Shown here piece after piece: positions 1 through 6,992 of a stretch of DNA of 9,690 nucleotides (position 1 is its first letter; every line of letters begins with the position of its first letter). This DNA comes from Rhizobiaceae bacterium. Its GTDB lineage: Bacteria; Pseudomonadota; Alphaproteobacteria; Rhizobiales; Rhizobiaceae. The stretch covers positions 1-9,690 of the forward strand of contig CAJYRE010000190.1 of assembly GCA_913776675.1 (NCBI GenBank). Direction: 5' to 3'. A program made the translations under genes and the position numbers. The notes under the pieces are model-generated. The model did no database searches. It was not told the DNA's origin and saw only the letters and a list, made by a program, of their open reading frames with translations.

Positions 1-493
1 CGGGTTTGGCCGTGGTGAAGGCTGGACTAAACCAGCGCTCTGCAGTGCCAGCGGTAATATGCTCAAGGCCATGTTCCCGCACCAACTGGATACGGGCTTT
101 CCAGCCCTCTGCGGTGCCAATTTTGGCAGCGGTGGCACAGACAATGATCTTGCCCAGCCGTTCCCCAGCGTGAATACCAAGCCATTGACCCGTGAGGCCA
201 CCAATTGACAAGCCGCAAAAATCGGTGCGCTCAATAGCAAGCGCATCGAGCAGAGCGATCACGTCTCCACCAAGGTCTCCCAGCGCATAAGGCGAAGGTG
301 GTGCGCTGGATAAGCCATGCCCCCGGCGATCATAGCGCAAAATGCAATAATGCTCCGAGAGCGCTTCAACTTGCCCATCCCAAGCGTGAAGATCGGTTCC
401 CAGCGAGTTGCAAAAGGTGAGCCAGGGCTTATCCCCTGGCGCACCATCGATCCGGTAATGAAGGCGATATCCCGGACGCTCCAGAAAGGCCAT
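1..493 (-). CDS. catD: 3-oxoadipate enol-lactonase (partial, 3' end outside window)
   Basis: An alpha/beta-hydrolase that opens 3-oxoadipate enol-lactone to 3-oxoadipate, the last step of the catechol ortho pathway present here. Only the first 164 codons are in the window; the family is about 260 residues. Reading the minus strand from the ATG at 493 gives family hallmarks: FCNSLGTDLHAWD at about 27-39 (oxyanion-hole region), LRYDRRGHG at about 52-60, and the nucleophile elbow GLSIGG with Ser96, followed by LTGQWLGIHAGERLGKI. The catalytic Asp and His would lie in the missing part. An AAAGGA Shine-Dalgarno sits 9 nt before the ATG; another ATG 7 nt upstream is in a different frame. The gene follows benK after 54 nt with no visible terminator, so the two are probably co-transcribed. 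The same enzyme is called pcaD when it sits with protocatechuate genes; here the catechol context favours catD. Confidence 0.93.
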   Translation of the reverse strand, partial: MAFLERPGYRLHYRIDGAPGDKPWLTFCNSLGTDLHAWDGQVEALSEHYCILRYDRRGHGLSSAPPSPYALGDLGGDVIALLDALAIERTDFCGLSIGGLTGQWLGIHAGERLGKIIVCATAAKIGTAEGWKARIQLVREHGLEHITAGTAERWFSPAFTTAKP

Positions 494-547
494 GATCCAT
501 ATTCCTTTGGTTTTGAGAGATATTCGCACCGGGCATTGCAGTCGCGG

Positions 548-1879
548 TCATGCGGTTGCGAGCACGACGGTTTTGGTTTTTCGCGCATTGCTGATGGCAA
601 AGACCACCATCGCCAAAGCCGCGACCGCTGCGGGGATTGCGAAAATCAGGAAGTTTTGCTGCAAAGATAGCTGCTGCGCTAAAAGCGCTCCGCCGAGTGT
701 CGGTCCAACAATGGCACCAATTCTGCCAACGCCGGACGCCCATCCCAGACCCGTCGAGCGAATGGAAAGATTGTAAAGCTGTGCGACACTGGCGTAGAGC
801 AGAATCTGTGTGCCAATGGTTGCAGCTCCGGCCACAAACACCATCAGAAACAAGATTGTCGAGGGCGGATTATAGCCAATCAGGGCAATAGAGACCGCTG
901 CGGCGATGAAAAAGCCGACGACCACTTTGGGCAGTCCGAAACGGTCTCCCAGCCAGCCACCCACTATTGCGCCTGCCATGCCGCCAAAATTCAGCGAGAA
1001 CAGGCTGAGGAGGCTCGCTTTTTCTGCGTAACCAGCCTCTTGCAACACTTTTGGCAGCCACGAGGAAAGCAGGTAAACCAGCAACAAACAGCAGAAAAAA
1101 GAAACCCACAGCATGAGCGTGCTCAGCGCACGTTGATGGCGGAACAGTTCAGCCACCGAGGTTGAAGCACTCTTGGTTTCGCTGAAAACCAAAGTATCGC
1201 CGGATTCCAGCGCCGTCTGCGGATAAAGCTTTGCGTAGATGCGCTTGGCTTTGTCCTGTTGGCCCTGGCGAAGAAGAAACCCGATGGATTCTGGCAGTTT
1301 CCACACAATAAACGGCAGAAGCAACAGAGGCACGGCTGCTGCGAAGAACATCGGCTGCCATCCATAGTGCGGGATCAGGCCAATGCCGAGACCTGCGGCA
1401 ACCATGCCGCCAACCGAATAGCCAGAGAACATCAGCGCCACCATGGTGCTGCGCAGACGCTTGGGCGCATATTCGTTCATGAGTGCCACGGTATTGGGCA
1501 TGAGGCCACCGCAACCAAGGCCCGCAATGAAACGGAAAATCATGAATTGATCGGGTGAGGTCGCAAATCCGGTCAGAAGCGTCGAGGTCGTGAACAGCAA
1601 GAAGCTGATCGCAATACCTTTTTTTCGTCCAATGCGGTCGGCGAGCTGGCCGAAGACAAGCGCACCAAACATCATGCCAAACAGCGCCCAGGCTTGCAGC
1701 GCACCGGCCTGTGGCTTGGTCAGGCCCCATTCTGCAATCAATGTTGGCAGCACGGTCCCCGCGACAAACACGTCATAACCATCAACAATCAACAGAGTTG
1801 CGCATAGCGCAACAATCGCCCATTGAAAGCGCCCGAATGGGCTGGTGTCGATCCTATCATTCACGTCAATTTTGCGCAT
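548..1879 (-). CDS. benK: Benzoate transporter, MFS aromatic acid:H+ symporter family
   Basis: A 443-residue inner-membrane permease that probably imports benzoate with protons. The sequence is strongly hydrophobic with about 12 candidate membrane segments. The first segment carries the DGYD signature (33-36) typical of the aromatic acid:H+ symporter family (BenK, PcaK). The loop between segments 2 and 3 has the MFS motif GQLADRIGRKK (77-87). The reading frame is open upstream to 1957, but the ATG at 1879 is chosen because GGGAGGAG lies just before it and the protein then begins MRKIDVN, as in known BenK proteins; the upstream extension would be coded by the inverted-repeat region. It is separated from benD by 305 bp of repeats and from catD by 54 bp. 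Benzoate is inferred from the flanking ben genes; a related aromatic acid cannot be excluded from sequence alone. Confidence 0.9.
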   Translation of the reverse strand: MRKIDVNDRIDTSPFGRFQWAIVALCATLLIVDGYDVFVAGTVLPTLIAEWGLTKPQAGALQAWALFGMMFGALVFGQLADRIGRKKGIAISFLLFTTSTLLTGFATSPDQFMIFRFIAGLGCGGLMPNTVALMNEYAPKRLRSTMVALMFSGYSVGGMVAAGLGIGLIPHYGWQPMFFAAAVPLLLLPFIVWKLPESIGFLLRQGQQDKAKRIYAKLYPQTALESGDTLVFSETKSASTSVAELFRHQRALSTLMLWVSFFCCLLLVYLLSSWLPKVLQEAGYAEKASLLSLFSLNFGGMAGAIVGGWLGDRFGLPKVVVGFFIAAAVSIALIGYNPPSTILFLMVFVAGAATIGTQILLYASVAQLYNLSIRSTGLGWASGVGRIGAIVGPTLGGALLAQQLSLQQNFLIFAIPAAVAALAMVVFAISNARKTKTVVLATA

Positions 1880-1907
1880 ATTCACTCCTCCCAAAGTGAT
1901 GTGCACG

Positions 1908-1980
1908 AGTGGTTTGATTGTGACATTTGCCACAGTGTTCAGAACCCTCGAGGGCAAATGTCACAATCATGAAAACCACT
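1908..1980. repeat. Inverted repeat IR1 (24-bp stem with a 4-nt bulge)
   Basis: Left arm 1908-1931 and right arm 1953-1980. The inner 16 bp pair perfectly (1916-1931 GATTGTGACATTTGCC with 1953-1968). The outer 8 bp pair perfectly (1908-1915 AGTGGTTT with 1973-1980). The right arm carries 4 extra bases, ATGA, at 1969-1972. The loop is 21 nt. It starts 28 bp upstream of the benK start codon. The outer ends read AGTGG...CCACT. It is related to the next repeat (1998-2072). Confidence 0.9.
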
Positions 1981-1997
1981 GGCAAGCCTATGATTCT

Positions 1998-2072
1998 AGT
2001 GGAATTTCTGAATTTGACATTGGATTATCGAGATCGCCGCACATGGGTATCAAATGTCAAATTCATTCCACT
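1998..2072. repeat. Inverted repeat IR2, a mirror-image relative of IR1
   Basis: Left arm 1998-2025 and right arm 2049-2072. The outer 8 bp pair perfectly (AGTGGAAT). The inner 16 bp pair with one mismatch (GAATTTGACATTGGAT against GAATTTGACATTTGAT). Here the 4 extra bases (TTCT, 2006-2009) are in the left arm. The loop is 23 nt. The 8+4+16 design and many bases match IR1, with the longer arm on the opposite side, so the two elements look like inverted copies separated by 17 bp. Confidence 0.9.
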
Positions 2073-2111
2073 GGTGTCTGTCAGGTTCAAATTGAACCGG
2101 ACAGACACTAG
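2071..2111. repeat. 41-nt near-perfect palindrome IR3
   Basis: Centred on base 2091. GGTTCAA/TTGAACC flank the central A, and GTGTCTGTC/GACAGACAC lie outside them, with terminal CT/AG. Only two base pairs are mismatched (2083/2099 and 2073/2109). It shares its first two bases with the end of IR2 and its last bases with the start of the RIME-like repeat. With a one-base centre it could form a near-blunt cruciform or hairpin, or be a dimeric protein-binding site. No T-run follows on either strand. Confidence 0.88.
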
Positions 2112-2175
2112 ATTTTCTTGTTTTCGTTTGTCTTTTCGGGAAAACCGGGTTCCACTTTTCCCTGACAAACTCTAG
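2108..2175. repeat. RIME-like intergenic palindromic element IR4
   Basis: Bounded by CTAGA (2108-2112) and TCTAG (2171-2175). Inside, GTTTGTC (2126-2132) pairs with GACAAAC (2164-2170) and GGGAAAA (2138-2144) pairs with TTTTCCC (2156-2162), around an 11-nt loop CCGGGTTCCAC. The core, GGGAAAA-CCGGGTTCCAC-TTTTCCC, resembles from memory the palindrome of rhizobial intergenic mosaic elements, which are dispersed non-coding repeats in Hyphomicrobiales. The hairpin is direct; the family assignment is by recollection only. Confidence 0.6.
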
Positions 2176-2184
2176 GCACCAGCT

Positions 2185-2973
2185 TCAGCCCAAATCGCCC
2201 CCGGCGACGGGCAACACGGTGCCTGTGATGTAACTTGCTTCATCGGATGCCAAAAACAGAATGGGTGCGGCCTGTTCTTCAATCGTGCCGTAACGCTTCA
2301 TGAAGCTGGATTGCTTCACTTGCTCCACCACCTCCGCCATCCATGCCTTTTCGGCCTCTGTATCACCGCTGCTATTGCGCGGAATGATGCGCGGCGGTGC
2401 TTGTGTGCCGCCGGGGGCTGTTGCGACAACACGAATATTGTGCTCCGCCAGTTCCATAGCCAACGATTGGCTGATGGCATTGACGCCGCCTTTGGCCGCC
2501 GAATAGGGCACGCGATAAATGCCGCGCGTGGCGTTGGATGACACATTGACGATAGTGCCGCCGCCCCGCGCAAACAGATGTGGGATAACCGCATGGCAGC
2601 CGTACAGCGTCGGCATCAGCGAACGGCGAATTTCAGCGTCAATCTGCTCCGGCTCGAACTCCGCAAAGGGCCGCATGCGGATGGCACCGCCGACATTGTT
2701 GATCAGAATGTCGATGCCGCCAAATGCGTCGGCGGCAAAGCGCATGGCCTCGGCCGCACCGTCATAGGTTTCAAGATCAACCCGGATCGCGGCCGTTTGA
2801 GCACCCTCAACCTCTGCGGCAACGTCAGCGATGAAATCGGCGCGATCAACAAACACAACGCGGCCACCTTCTTGGGCTGCACGCGTGGCCACTGCGCGAC
2901 CAATGCCTTGCGCCGCACCCGTAACGACCAGAACTTTACCGGCGAAACGGCCAGCAACACCCACCGCACTCAT
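2185..2973 (-). CDS. benD: 1,6-dihydroxycyclohexa-2,4-diene-1-carboxylate dehydrogenase
   Basis: An NAD-dependent short-chain dehydrogenase of 262 residues. It oxidises the benzoate cis-diol made by BenABC; the product loses CO2 to give catechol. The N-terminal Rossmann motif TGAAQGIG is at 18-25, Asp43 after the second strand fits NAD preference, and NNVGG is at 92-96. The active site shows Ser145/146, Tyr157 and Lys161 (YSAAK). The C-terminal half has the BenD-like stretches TAPGGTQAPPR-like (here ATAPGGTQAPP), SSFMKRYGTIEEQ and the end ASDEASYITGTVLPVAGGDLG. The ATG overlaps the benC stop as ATGA, which fixes the start and suggests translational coupling. It is the last gene before the repeat-filled spacer. 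Confidence 0.95.
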   Translation of the reverse strand: MSAVGVAGRFAGKVLVVTGAAQGIGRAVATRAAQEGGRVVFVDRADFIADVAAEVEGAQTAAIRVDLETYDGAAEAMRFAADAFGGIDILINNVGGAIRMRPFAEFEPEQIDAEIRRSLMPTLYGCHAVIPHLFARGGGTIVNVSSNATRGIYRVPYSAAKGGVNAISQSLAMELAEHNIRVVATAPGGTQAPPRIIPRNSSGDTEAEKAWMAEVVEQVKQSSFMKRYGTIEEQAAPILFLASDEASYITGTVLPVAGGDLG

Positions 2974-3992
2974 GCCGCCACCTTGGTGGTGCTATTGGGC
3001 GTAAACTTCTCATAATAGAAGCTGTTCGGCTTTACACGATTGTCATCGAAATAGCTGCGTACAGCATCTACCATGGGCGGTGGACCGCACAGGTAAACAT
3101 CAACATTGCCGCCATGCAGCACCTCCTGCGGCATATGCTGGGTCACCCAACCTTTGCGCGGATGGTTGCTCGTGTCTTCTGCGACCACTGTTGCATAGGT
3201 GAAGTTGGGCAACCGCGCAGTAAAGGCCTCCAACTGCTCGACCAGCACCAAATCGAGATCGCGGGTGACGCCGTAAATCAGATGGATTTTTTGCGAAGAT
3301 TGCTGTTGTGCCAGCACTTCGAGCATCGAGAGGAAAGGCGCGAGCCCGGTCCCTCCGGCAAGAAACAACAACGGGTTTTGCACATCACGCAGATAAAAAC
3401 TGCCGAGCGGTCCTGTCAGGTCAAGCATCGTGCCGATCTTGGCGCGTTCCAGCCATGTGCTCATCACGCCGCCCGGAATTTTCTTGATCAGGAAGCTGAT
3501 GCGGTTTTCGCCGGGCTTTGAGCTGAAGGAGTAGGATCGGCTTTGAGTTGAACCAGGCACGGCAATATTAACGTATTGGCCAGCGAGAAACGTGGGGGCC
3601 ACATCCAGCTCCAGCTCCAGCACAATGGCTGCATCCTTATGGGTAACAACATTCGCCACCTTTGCCGAAAAACGCTGCTGACCGGTTTTGCAGGATGCTG
3701 AGGTGGTTGGCACGGCGATCACGCAGTCTGAGGTTGGCTTCATCTGACAGGTCAGCACCAAGCCGCTTTTTGCCTCATCCGCTGTCAGCGCATCCTCGAT
3801 AAAATCATCACCAAGATCGTAAGTGCCACTTTCAGCGCGGCACTTGCAGGTGCCGCACACGCCGTCAGAACAGTCCATCGGCAGATTGATTTTGTTGCGA
3901 TACGCAGCGTCAAGAACTTTTTCGCTGTCCTTGCAATCAATGAAGCGGGTCACGCCGTCTTCGAAATTCAATGCAATTTTGTAGTCGGTCAT
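2970..3992 (-). CDS. benC: Benzoate 1,2-dioxygenase, ferredoxin reductase component
   Basis: The 340-residue electron-transfer protein that passes electrons from NADH through FAD and a 2Fe-2S centre to the BenAB oxygenase. The N-terminal plant-type ferredoxin domain has Cys41, Cys46, Cys49 and Cys82 as cluster ligands. The FAD domain follows, with RSYSFSS at 152-158. The NAD domain has AGGTGLAP at 212-219 and CGPPPM at 302-307. The order ferredoxin-FAD-NAD and the length match BenC and XylZ. A strong AGGAGGG lies 4 nt before the ATG. It starts 33 nt after benB and its stop overlaps the benD start (ATGA). XylZ or anthranilate-type reductases are similar; the neighbours decide for benC. Confidence 0.95.
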   Translation of the reverse strand: MTDYKIALNFEDGVTRFIDCKDSEKVLDAAYRNKINLPMDCSDGVCGTCKCRAESGTYDLGDDFIEDALTADEAKSGLVLTCQMKPTSDCVIAVPTTSASCKTGQQRFSAKVANVVTHKDAAIVLELELDVAPTFLAGQYVNIAVPGSTQSRSYSFSSKPGENRISFLIKKIPGGVMSTWLERAKIGTMLDLTGPLGSFYLRDVQNPLLFLAGGTGLAPFLSMLEVLAQQQSSQKIHLIYGVTRDLDLVLVEQLEAFTARLPNFTYATVVAEDTSNHPRKGWVTQHMPQEVLHGGNVDVYLCGPPPMVDAVRSYFDDNRVKPNSFYYEKFTPNSTTKVAA

Positions 3993-4025
3993 AGAACCCT
4001 CCTGATCCCTTCAGCTCCAACCCCA

Positions 4026-4514
4026 TCAGATGTGATAGATGTCGATGACCTGCCGGATGTAATCATTCTTCAACACGATCTTCTTGCTGGTGATCAGCAG
4101 CGCATCACCACTCTTGCGCAACGTGACGAAAGTGGTGCCAAAGAACTGGTCGGTAACTTTGTAGCGGTGGTTCAATGTGAGGAAATTGTAACGCACATCG
4201 ACTTCATCGCCCCGATCCGCCAGCACTTCGACATTGGTGACGTTGTGGCTGGTGCGCGGCTCCGGCGTGGAAGCGCTGGAGCGCTCGGTTTGAATGCGAA
4301 ACACCCGGTCTTCCAACCCGTCACGGTTTGGATAGTAGATCAGTGAAATTTGGCTCTGAGGATCTTCGGTGATCTGGTCGTCATCGTCCCAGGCTGGCAT
4401 CCAATAGGATGCATCCGGGGCGTAGCAGGTAAGCCACTCCGCCCATTCACGATCATCGAGCAGACGGGCCTCCCGATAGAGAAACGCACAAATGGCATGA
4501 TAGGAAATGCTCAT
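4026..4514 (-). CDS. benB: Benzoate 1,2-dioxygenase beta subunit
   Basis: The 162-residue small subunit of the ring-hydroxylating oxygenase. In this family it has an NTF2-like fold, carries no cofactor, and builds the hexamer with the alpha subunit. Recognisable stretches are [18 protein letters not shown] near the start, [34 protein letters not shown] sequence, SHNVTNVEV and the C-terminal [15 protein letters not shown]. The frame is open further upstream to 4568, but the ATG at 4514 gives the usual family length and overlaps the benA stop as ATGA, so the two subunits are probably translated in coupled fashion at matched levels. Nothing appears truncated. Confidence 0.95.
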   Translation of the reverse strand: MSISYHAICAFLYREARLLDDREWAEWLTCYAPDASYWMPAWDDDDQITEDPQSQISLIYYPNRDGLEDRVFRIQTERSSASTPEPRTSHNVTNVEVLADRGDEVDVRYNFLTLNHRYKVTDQFFGTTFVTLRKSGDALLITSKKIVLKNDYIRQVIDIYHI

Positions 4515-5869
4515 GTGACCACTCCATTCTTTTCCGCAGACAGGGCTTTGCGCATCACATTTGCCCAATATTCGTGCTGGCGCACAAACAGGCCTTCGTC
4601 TTCGCTGCGCTCACCGGAGAGAAGCGGGTTCATGCCCATGCGTTTGGCATTGTCATCTGGCCCGTCAATCCACAGCGGCGCACCGCGCGACAGGTCATTC
4701 CAAAGGGCAGCCGTGCCAGCATAGCCCTGTTGGCAGGCGCGGAACTCTTCAAGATCGTCGGCGGTGCCCATGCCGGATACGTTGAAGAAGTCCTCATATT
4801 GGCGGATGCGCAAGCTGCGGTCTTCTGCGCTTTCGCCTTTCGGGGCAAAGCAGAAAATGCTGATCTCGGTCTTATCAACGCTGATTGGCCGCGTTACTCG
4901 GATCTGAGTGCTGAATTGGTCCATCAGGAACACATTGGGATAAAGACAGAGATTACGCGTCTGGTTGATGATGAAATCGGCTTTATCCTCACCAACACGC
5001 GCCTTGATTTCCTCGCGGTGATTATACACCGGGCGAACCTCAGGGTTCATGGTTTTGGTCCATAGCAGGATATGACCGTTCTCAAACCCGTAGACGCCTG
5101 CAATCGAACGGCTCCAGCTGTTGGCATCGACCGCCTTCGTGCCCTCTTCCTTACGCCGGCCCATAGTCGCTGCGTAATTCCAATGTACCGAGCTGACGTG
5201 ATAGCCATCGCAGCCGTTTTCCATCTGCAATTTCCAATTGCCATCATAGATGTAAGAGGAATTGCCACGCAGAACTTCCAGTCCGTTGGGGGCCTGATCA
5301 ACGATCTGATCGATGATCACCTTGGTTTCACCAAGAAAATCTTCTAGCGATGGCACATCCTCTTTCAGGCTGCCAAACAGAAAACCGCGATAGCTTTGAA
5401 AACGCGGCACACGCTTGAGATCGTGCGAGCCGTCCTTGCCGAACTGTGGCGGATATTGCGTTGTTTTCTCGTCCTTGACCTTTAAAAGCTTGCCCGTATT
5501 GGCAAATGTCCAGCCATGGAATGGACAGGTGAAGCTGCCCTTATTGCCATGCTTTCGCCTACAGATCATGGCACCGCGATGGGCGCAGGCATTGATCATG
5601 GCGTGCAGTTCGCCGGTCTTGTCGCGGGTGATGACAATGGGCTGGCGGCCGATATAGGCTGTATAATAGTCGTTGTTGTCCGGAATTTGGCTCTCATGGG
5701 CCAGGTAGACCCAATTGCTTTCGAAGATGTGTTTCATCTCCAACTCGAACAGATCTTCATTGGTGAAGATGTCGCGGCGGCAACGAAATATTCCGGCGTC
5801 CTTGTCGTCCTGAACGGCAGTCGCCAGAAGATGGTCGAGATCCCGGGCTTTGTCGATGATCGCAGACAT
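4511..5869 (-). CDS. benA: Benzoate 1,2-dioxygenase alpha subunit (Rieske oxygenase)
   Basis: The 452-residue catalytic subunit. With BenB and BenC it adds both atoms of O2 to benzoate, using NADH, to form the cis-1,2-dihydrodiol. Rieske 2Fe-2S ligands are Cys95, His97, Cys115 and His118 (CAHRG...CPFHGW). The mononuclear iron site shows [14 protein letters not shown]: Asp221 as the likely electron bridge to the Rieske centre, with His224 and His229 as ligands. Asp371 or Asp372 in the ADDLEEF segment is the probable third ligand. Length is normal. GGGAGA lies 6 nt before the ATG. It follows catA after a 117-bp gap holding two hairpins. Toluate (XylX) dioxygenases are close relatives, so substituted benzoates may also be substrates. 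Confidence 0.95.
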   Translation of the reverse strand: MSAIIDKARDLDHLLATAVQDDKDAGIFRCRRDIFTNEDLFELEMKHIFESNWVYLAHESQIPDNNDYYTAYIGRQPIVITRDKTGELHAMINACAHRGAMICRRKHGNKGSFTCPFHGWTFANTGKLLKVKDEKTTQYPPQFGKDGSHDLKRVPRFQSYRGFLFGSLKEDVPSLEDFLGETKVIIDQIVDQAPNGLEVLRGNSSYIYDGNWKLQMENGCDGYHVSSVHWNYAATMGRRKEEGTKAVDANSWSRSIAGVYGFENGHILLWTKTMNPEVRPVYNHREEIKARVGEDKADFIINQTRNLCLYPNVFLMDQFSTQIRVTRPISVDKTEISIFCFAPKGESAEDRSLRIRQYEDFFNVSGMGTADDLEEFRACQQGYAGTAALWNDLSRGAPLWIDGPDDNAKRMGMNPLLSGERSEDEGLFVRQHEYWANVMRKALSAEKNGVVT

Positions 5870-5883
5870 AATCTATCTCCCAC

Positions 5884-5910
5884 AAAGAGCGCATCACAAA
5901 GCGCTTCTTT
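5884..5910. repeat. Inverted repeat just upstream of benA
   Basis: AAAGAGCGC (5884-5892) pairs with GCGCTTCTTT (5901-5910), with one bulged base and an 8-nt loop. It ends 15 bp before the benA start codon and next to its ribosome-binding site, so in the mRNA it could affect benA translation or processing of the catA-benA junction. It also contains the perfect palindrome AAGCGCTT (5899-5906). A role is inferred only from position. Confidence 0.45.
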
Positions 5911-5952
5911 GCATACAAGTCGTTGATGGCAATTGCCTTTGTCTGGTTAGAA

Positions 5953-5978
5953 GCTGGTGGCCCGTTCCGACCACCAGC
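5953..5978 (-). terminator. Possible weak hairpin after catA
   Basis: GCTGGTGG (5953-5960) and CCACCAGC (5971-5978) form a perfect 8-bp GC-rich stem with a 10-nt loop, 8 bases past the catA stop. On the minus strand it is followed by TTCTAACC, not a T-run, so it is a poor intrinsic terminator. It is better viewed as an mRNA-stability or processing hairpin within the operon. Confidence 0.35.
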
Positions 5979-5986
5979 GCCGCCGA

Positions 5987-6925
5987 TCAGGCCGCTGCGC
6001 GTTTGCGCTGTTCGTTGATTTGATTATCGACACCATCCACAAGCGAGGTCAGATGAATATCAAACCTGATTTCAGCAAAGGGACCAGATAGACCATTCGC
6101 TTTGATACTGGCCTCATCCGTGCGCTCGATCACCGGGGGGACCAAACCATCACGCGTTGCATAGGCAAAATCATCGTCCACCAACGGATCACCTTCAATA
6201 TTGATCTGTGTGGTCAGCTTGCGATGGCCGTCGGCACTGACAAAAAAGTGGATATGAGCCGGGCGTTGTCCATGTCGGCCAAGTGCTGACAACAATTTTT
6301 CAGTTGGACTGCCCGGAGGAACACCATATCCACTCGGCAGGATGCTTTGAAATTTATAACAGCCTTTATCATCAGCAATGATGGTGCGGCGCATGTTGAA
6401 ATCGGCCTGTTTTCCGGTCGGATCAAAATGCGAATAGAAACCACGGGTGTCACAATGCCAGACTTCAACGGTCGCACCTGGCAACGGCTTGCCGTCCGCA
6501 CCGATCACCGTACCATGCATGATCAAGGTATGACCGCTTTCGTCCGTGCCATCATCCAGGCGCGCAAAACCCTGGCAAACCGGGGCACCCGCGACATAAA
6601 GCGGCCCCTCGATTGTGCGGGGAGTGGGATTTTCAATGCCCAGGGCTGCATCAATGGCGTCCAGACGCTCGTCAATAAAATGGTCTAGACCCAAACCGGG
6701 CGAAATCAGACCGGCCTGACCGGCAGCACCAAGATCGTTCAGCCACGCAATGCCTGTCCAATATTCATCCGGTGTAATGTTCAACTCATCGATGGCTTTG
6801 AACAGGTCAGACATAATCCGGTGGGTGATCTGTTTCATGCGCGGGTTGCCGCCGTCTTTATCGAGTCCGCTCAAGGTCTTGAGAAAAGCCTGAATATCGG
6901 GCCGATTAAAGATCTCTACGTTCAT
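5987..6925 (-). CDS. catA: Catechol 1,2-dioxygenase
   Basis: The 312-residue intradiol, non-haem Fe(III) dioxygenase that cleaves catechol to cis,cis-muconate. The iron ligands are Tyr164 (GFYSHF), Tyr200 (SGYGVPPG), His224 and His226 (RPAHIHFF), at the same positions as in the well-studied Acinetobacter enzyme. The N-terminal helical dimerisation region (about 1-95) is followed by the IEGPLYVAGAP segment (105-115) and the beta-sandwich core with GATVEVWHCDTRGFY. AGGAGG lies 8 nt before the ATG at 6925. It sits between catC (67-bp gap) and benA (117-bp gap), joining the cat and ben parts of the cluster. Chlorocatechol dioxygenases are usually shorter (about 250-260 residues), which argues for the catechol type. 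Confidence 0.96.
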   Translation of the reverse strand: MNVEIFNRPDIQAFLKTLSGLDKDGGNPRMKQITHRIMSDLFKAIDELNITPDEYWTGIAWLNDLGAAGQAGLISPGLGLDHFIDERLDAIDAALGIENPTPRTIEGPLYVAGAPVCQGFARLDDGTDESGHTLIMHGTVIGADGKPLPGATVEVWHCDTRGFYSHFDPTGKQADFNMRRTIIADDKGCYKFQSILPSGYGVPPGSPTEKLLSALGRHGQRPAHIHFFVSADGHRKLTTQINIEGDPLVDDDFAYATRDGLVPPVIERTDEASIKANGLSGPFAEIRFDIHLTSLVDGVDNQINEQRKRAAA

Positions 6926-6952
6926 TTATGCATCCTCCTCTAGGATCTTCGT

Positions 6953-6980
6953 AAAAATGAGTGCCACTCTCCTCGGCACT
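6953..6980 (-). terminator. Attenuator-like hairpin between catC and catA
   Basis: On the minus strand AGTGCC and GGCACT (6975-6980 and 6960-6965) form a 6-bp stem with a 9-nt loop, followed by CATTTTTAC (T-run 6957-6953). It lies 12 bp after the catC stop and 27 bp before the catA start. The stem is short, so it would at most terminate partially, allowing catBC to be expressed above the downstream genes. This is a prediction from shape only. Confidence 0.35.
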
Positions 6981-6992
6981 GAAGTGTTGCCG

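Larger units (their letters stand above)
1880..2184. other. Gene-free benD-benK spacer filled with inverted repeats
   Basis: This 305-bp stretch has no credible gene; the short open frames crossing it look like chance readings of palindromic DNA. Nearly all of it from 1908 to 2175 is covered by four adjacent inverted repeats, listed separately. None is followed by a run of T on either strand, so none looks like a classical rho-independent terminator. TTGACA hexamers occur in the second repeat on both strands, but no good -10 follows at 16-18 bp. The spacer splits the otherwise compact cluster into catBCA-benABCD and benK-catD. Confidence 0.8.

Noticed and set aside
1880..1957. Longer benK with 26 extra N-terminal residues from the upstream ATG.
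   Set aside because: The extension is encoded by an arm of IR1 and IR2-adjacent DNA, while GGGAGGAG sits directly before the ATG at 1879, where the protein matches its family.
2010..2062. TTGACA hexamers on both strands in IR2 as -35 boxes for promoters.
   Set aside because: No acceptable -10 follows at 16-18 bp on either strand; the hexamers are explained by the repeat arms.
1845..2175. Plus-strand open frames of 82-88 codons through the benD-benK spacer.
   Set aside because: They read through palindromic repeats, show no protein family features, and lack convincing ribosome-binding sites.
4515..4568. Longer benB starting at 4568.
   Set aside because: It would overlap benA by 58 bases, lengthen the protein beyond the family size, and ignore the ATGA junction with benA.
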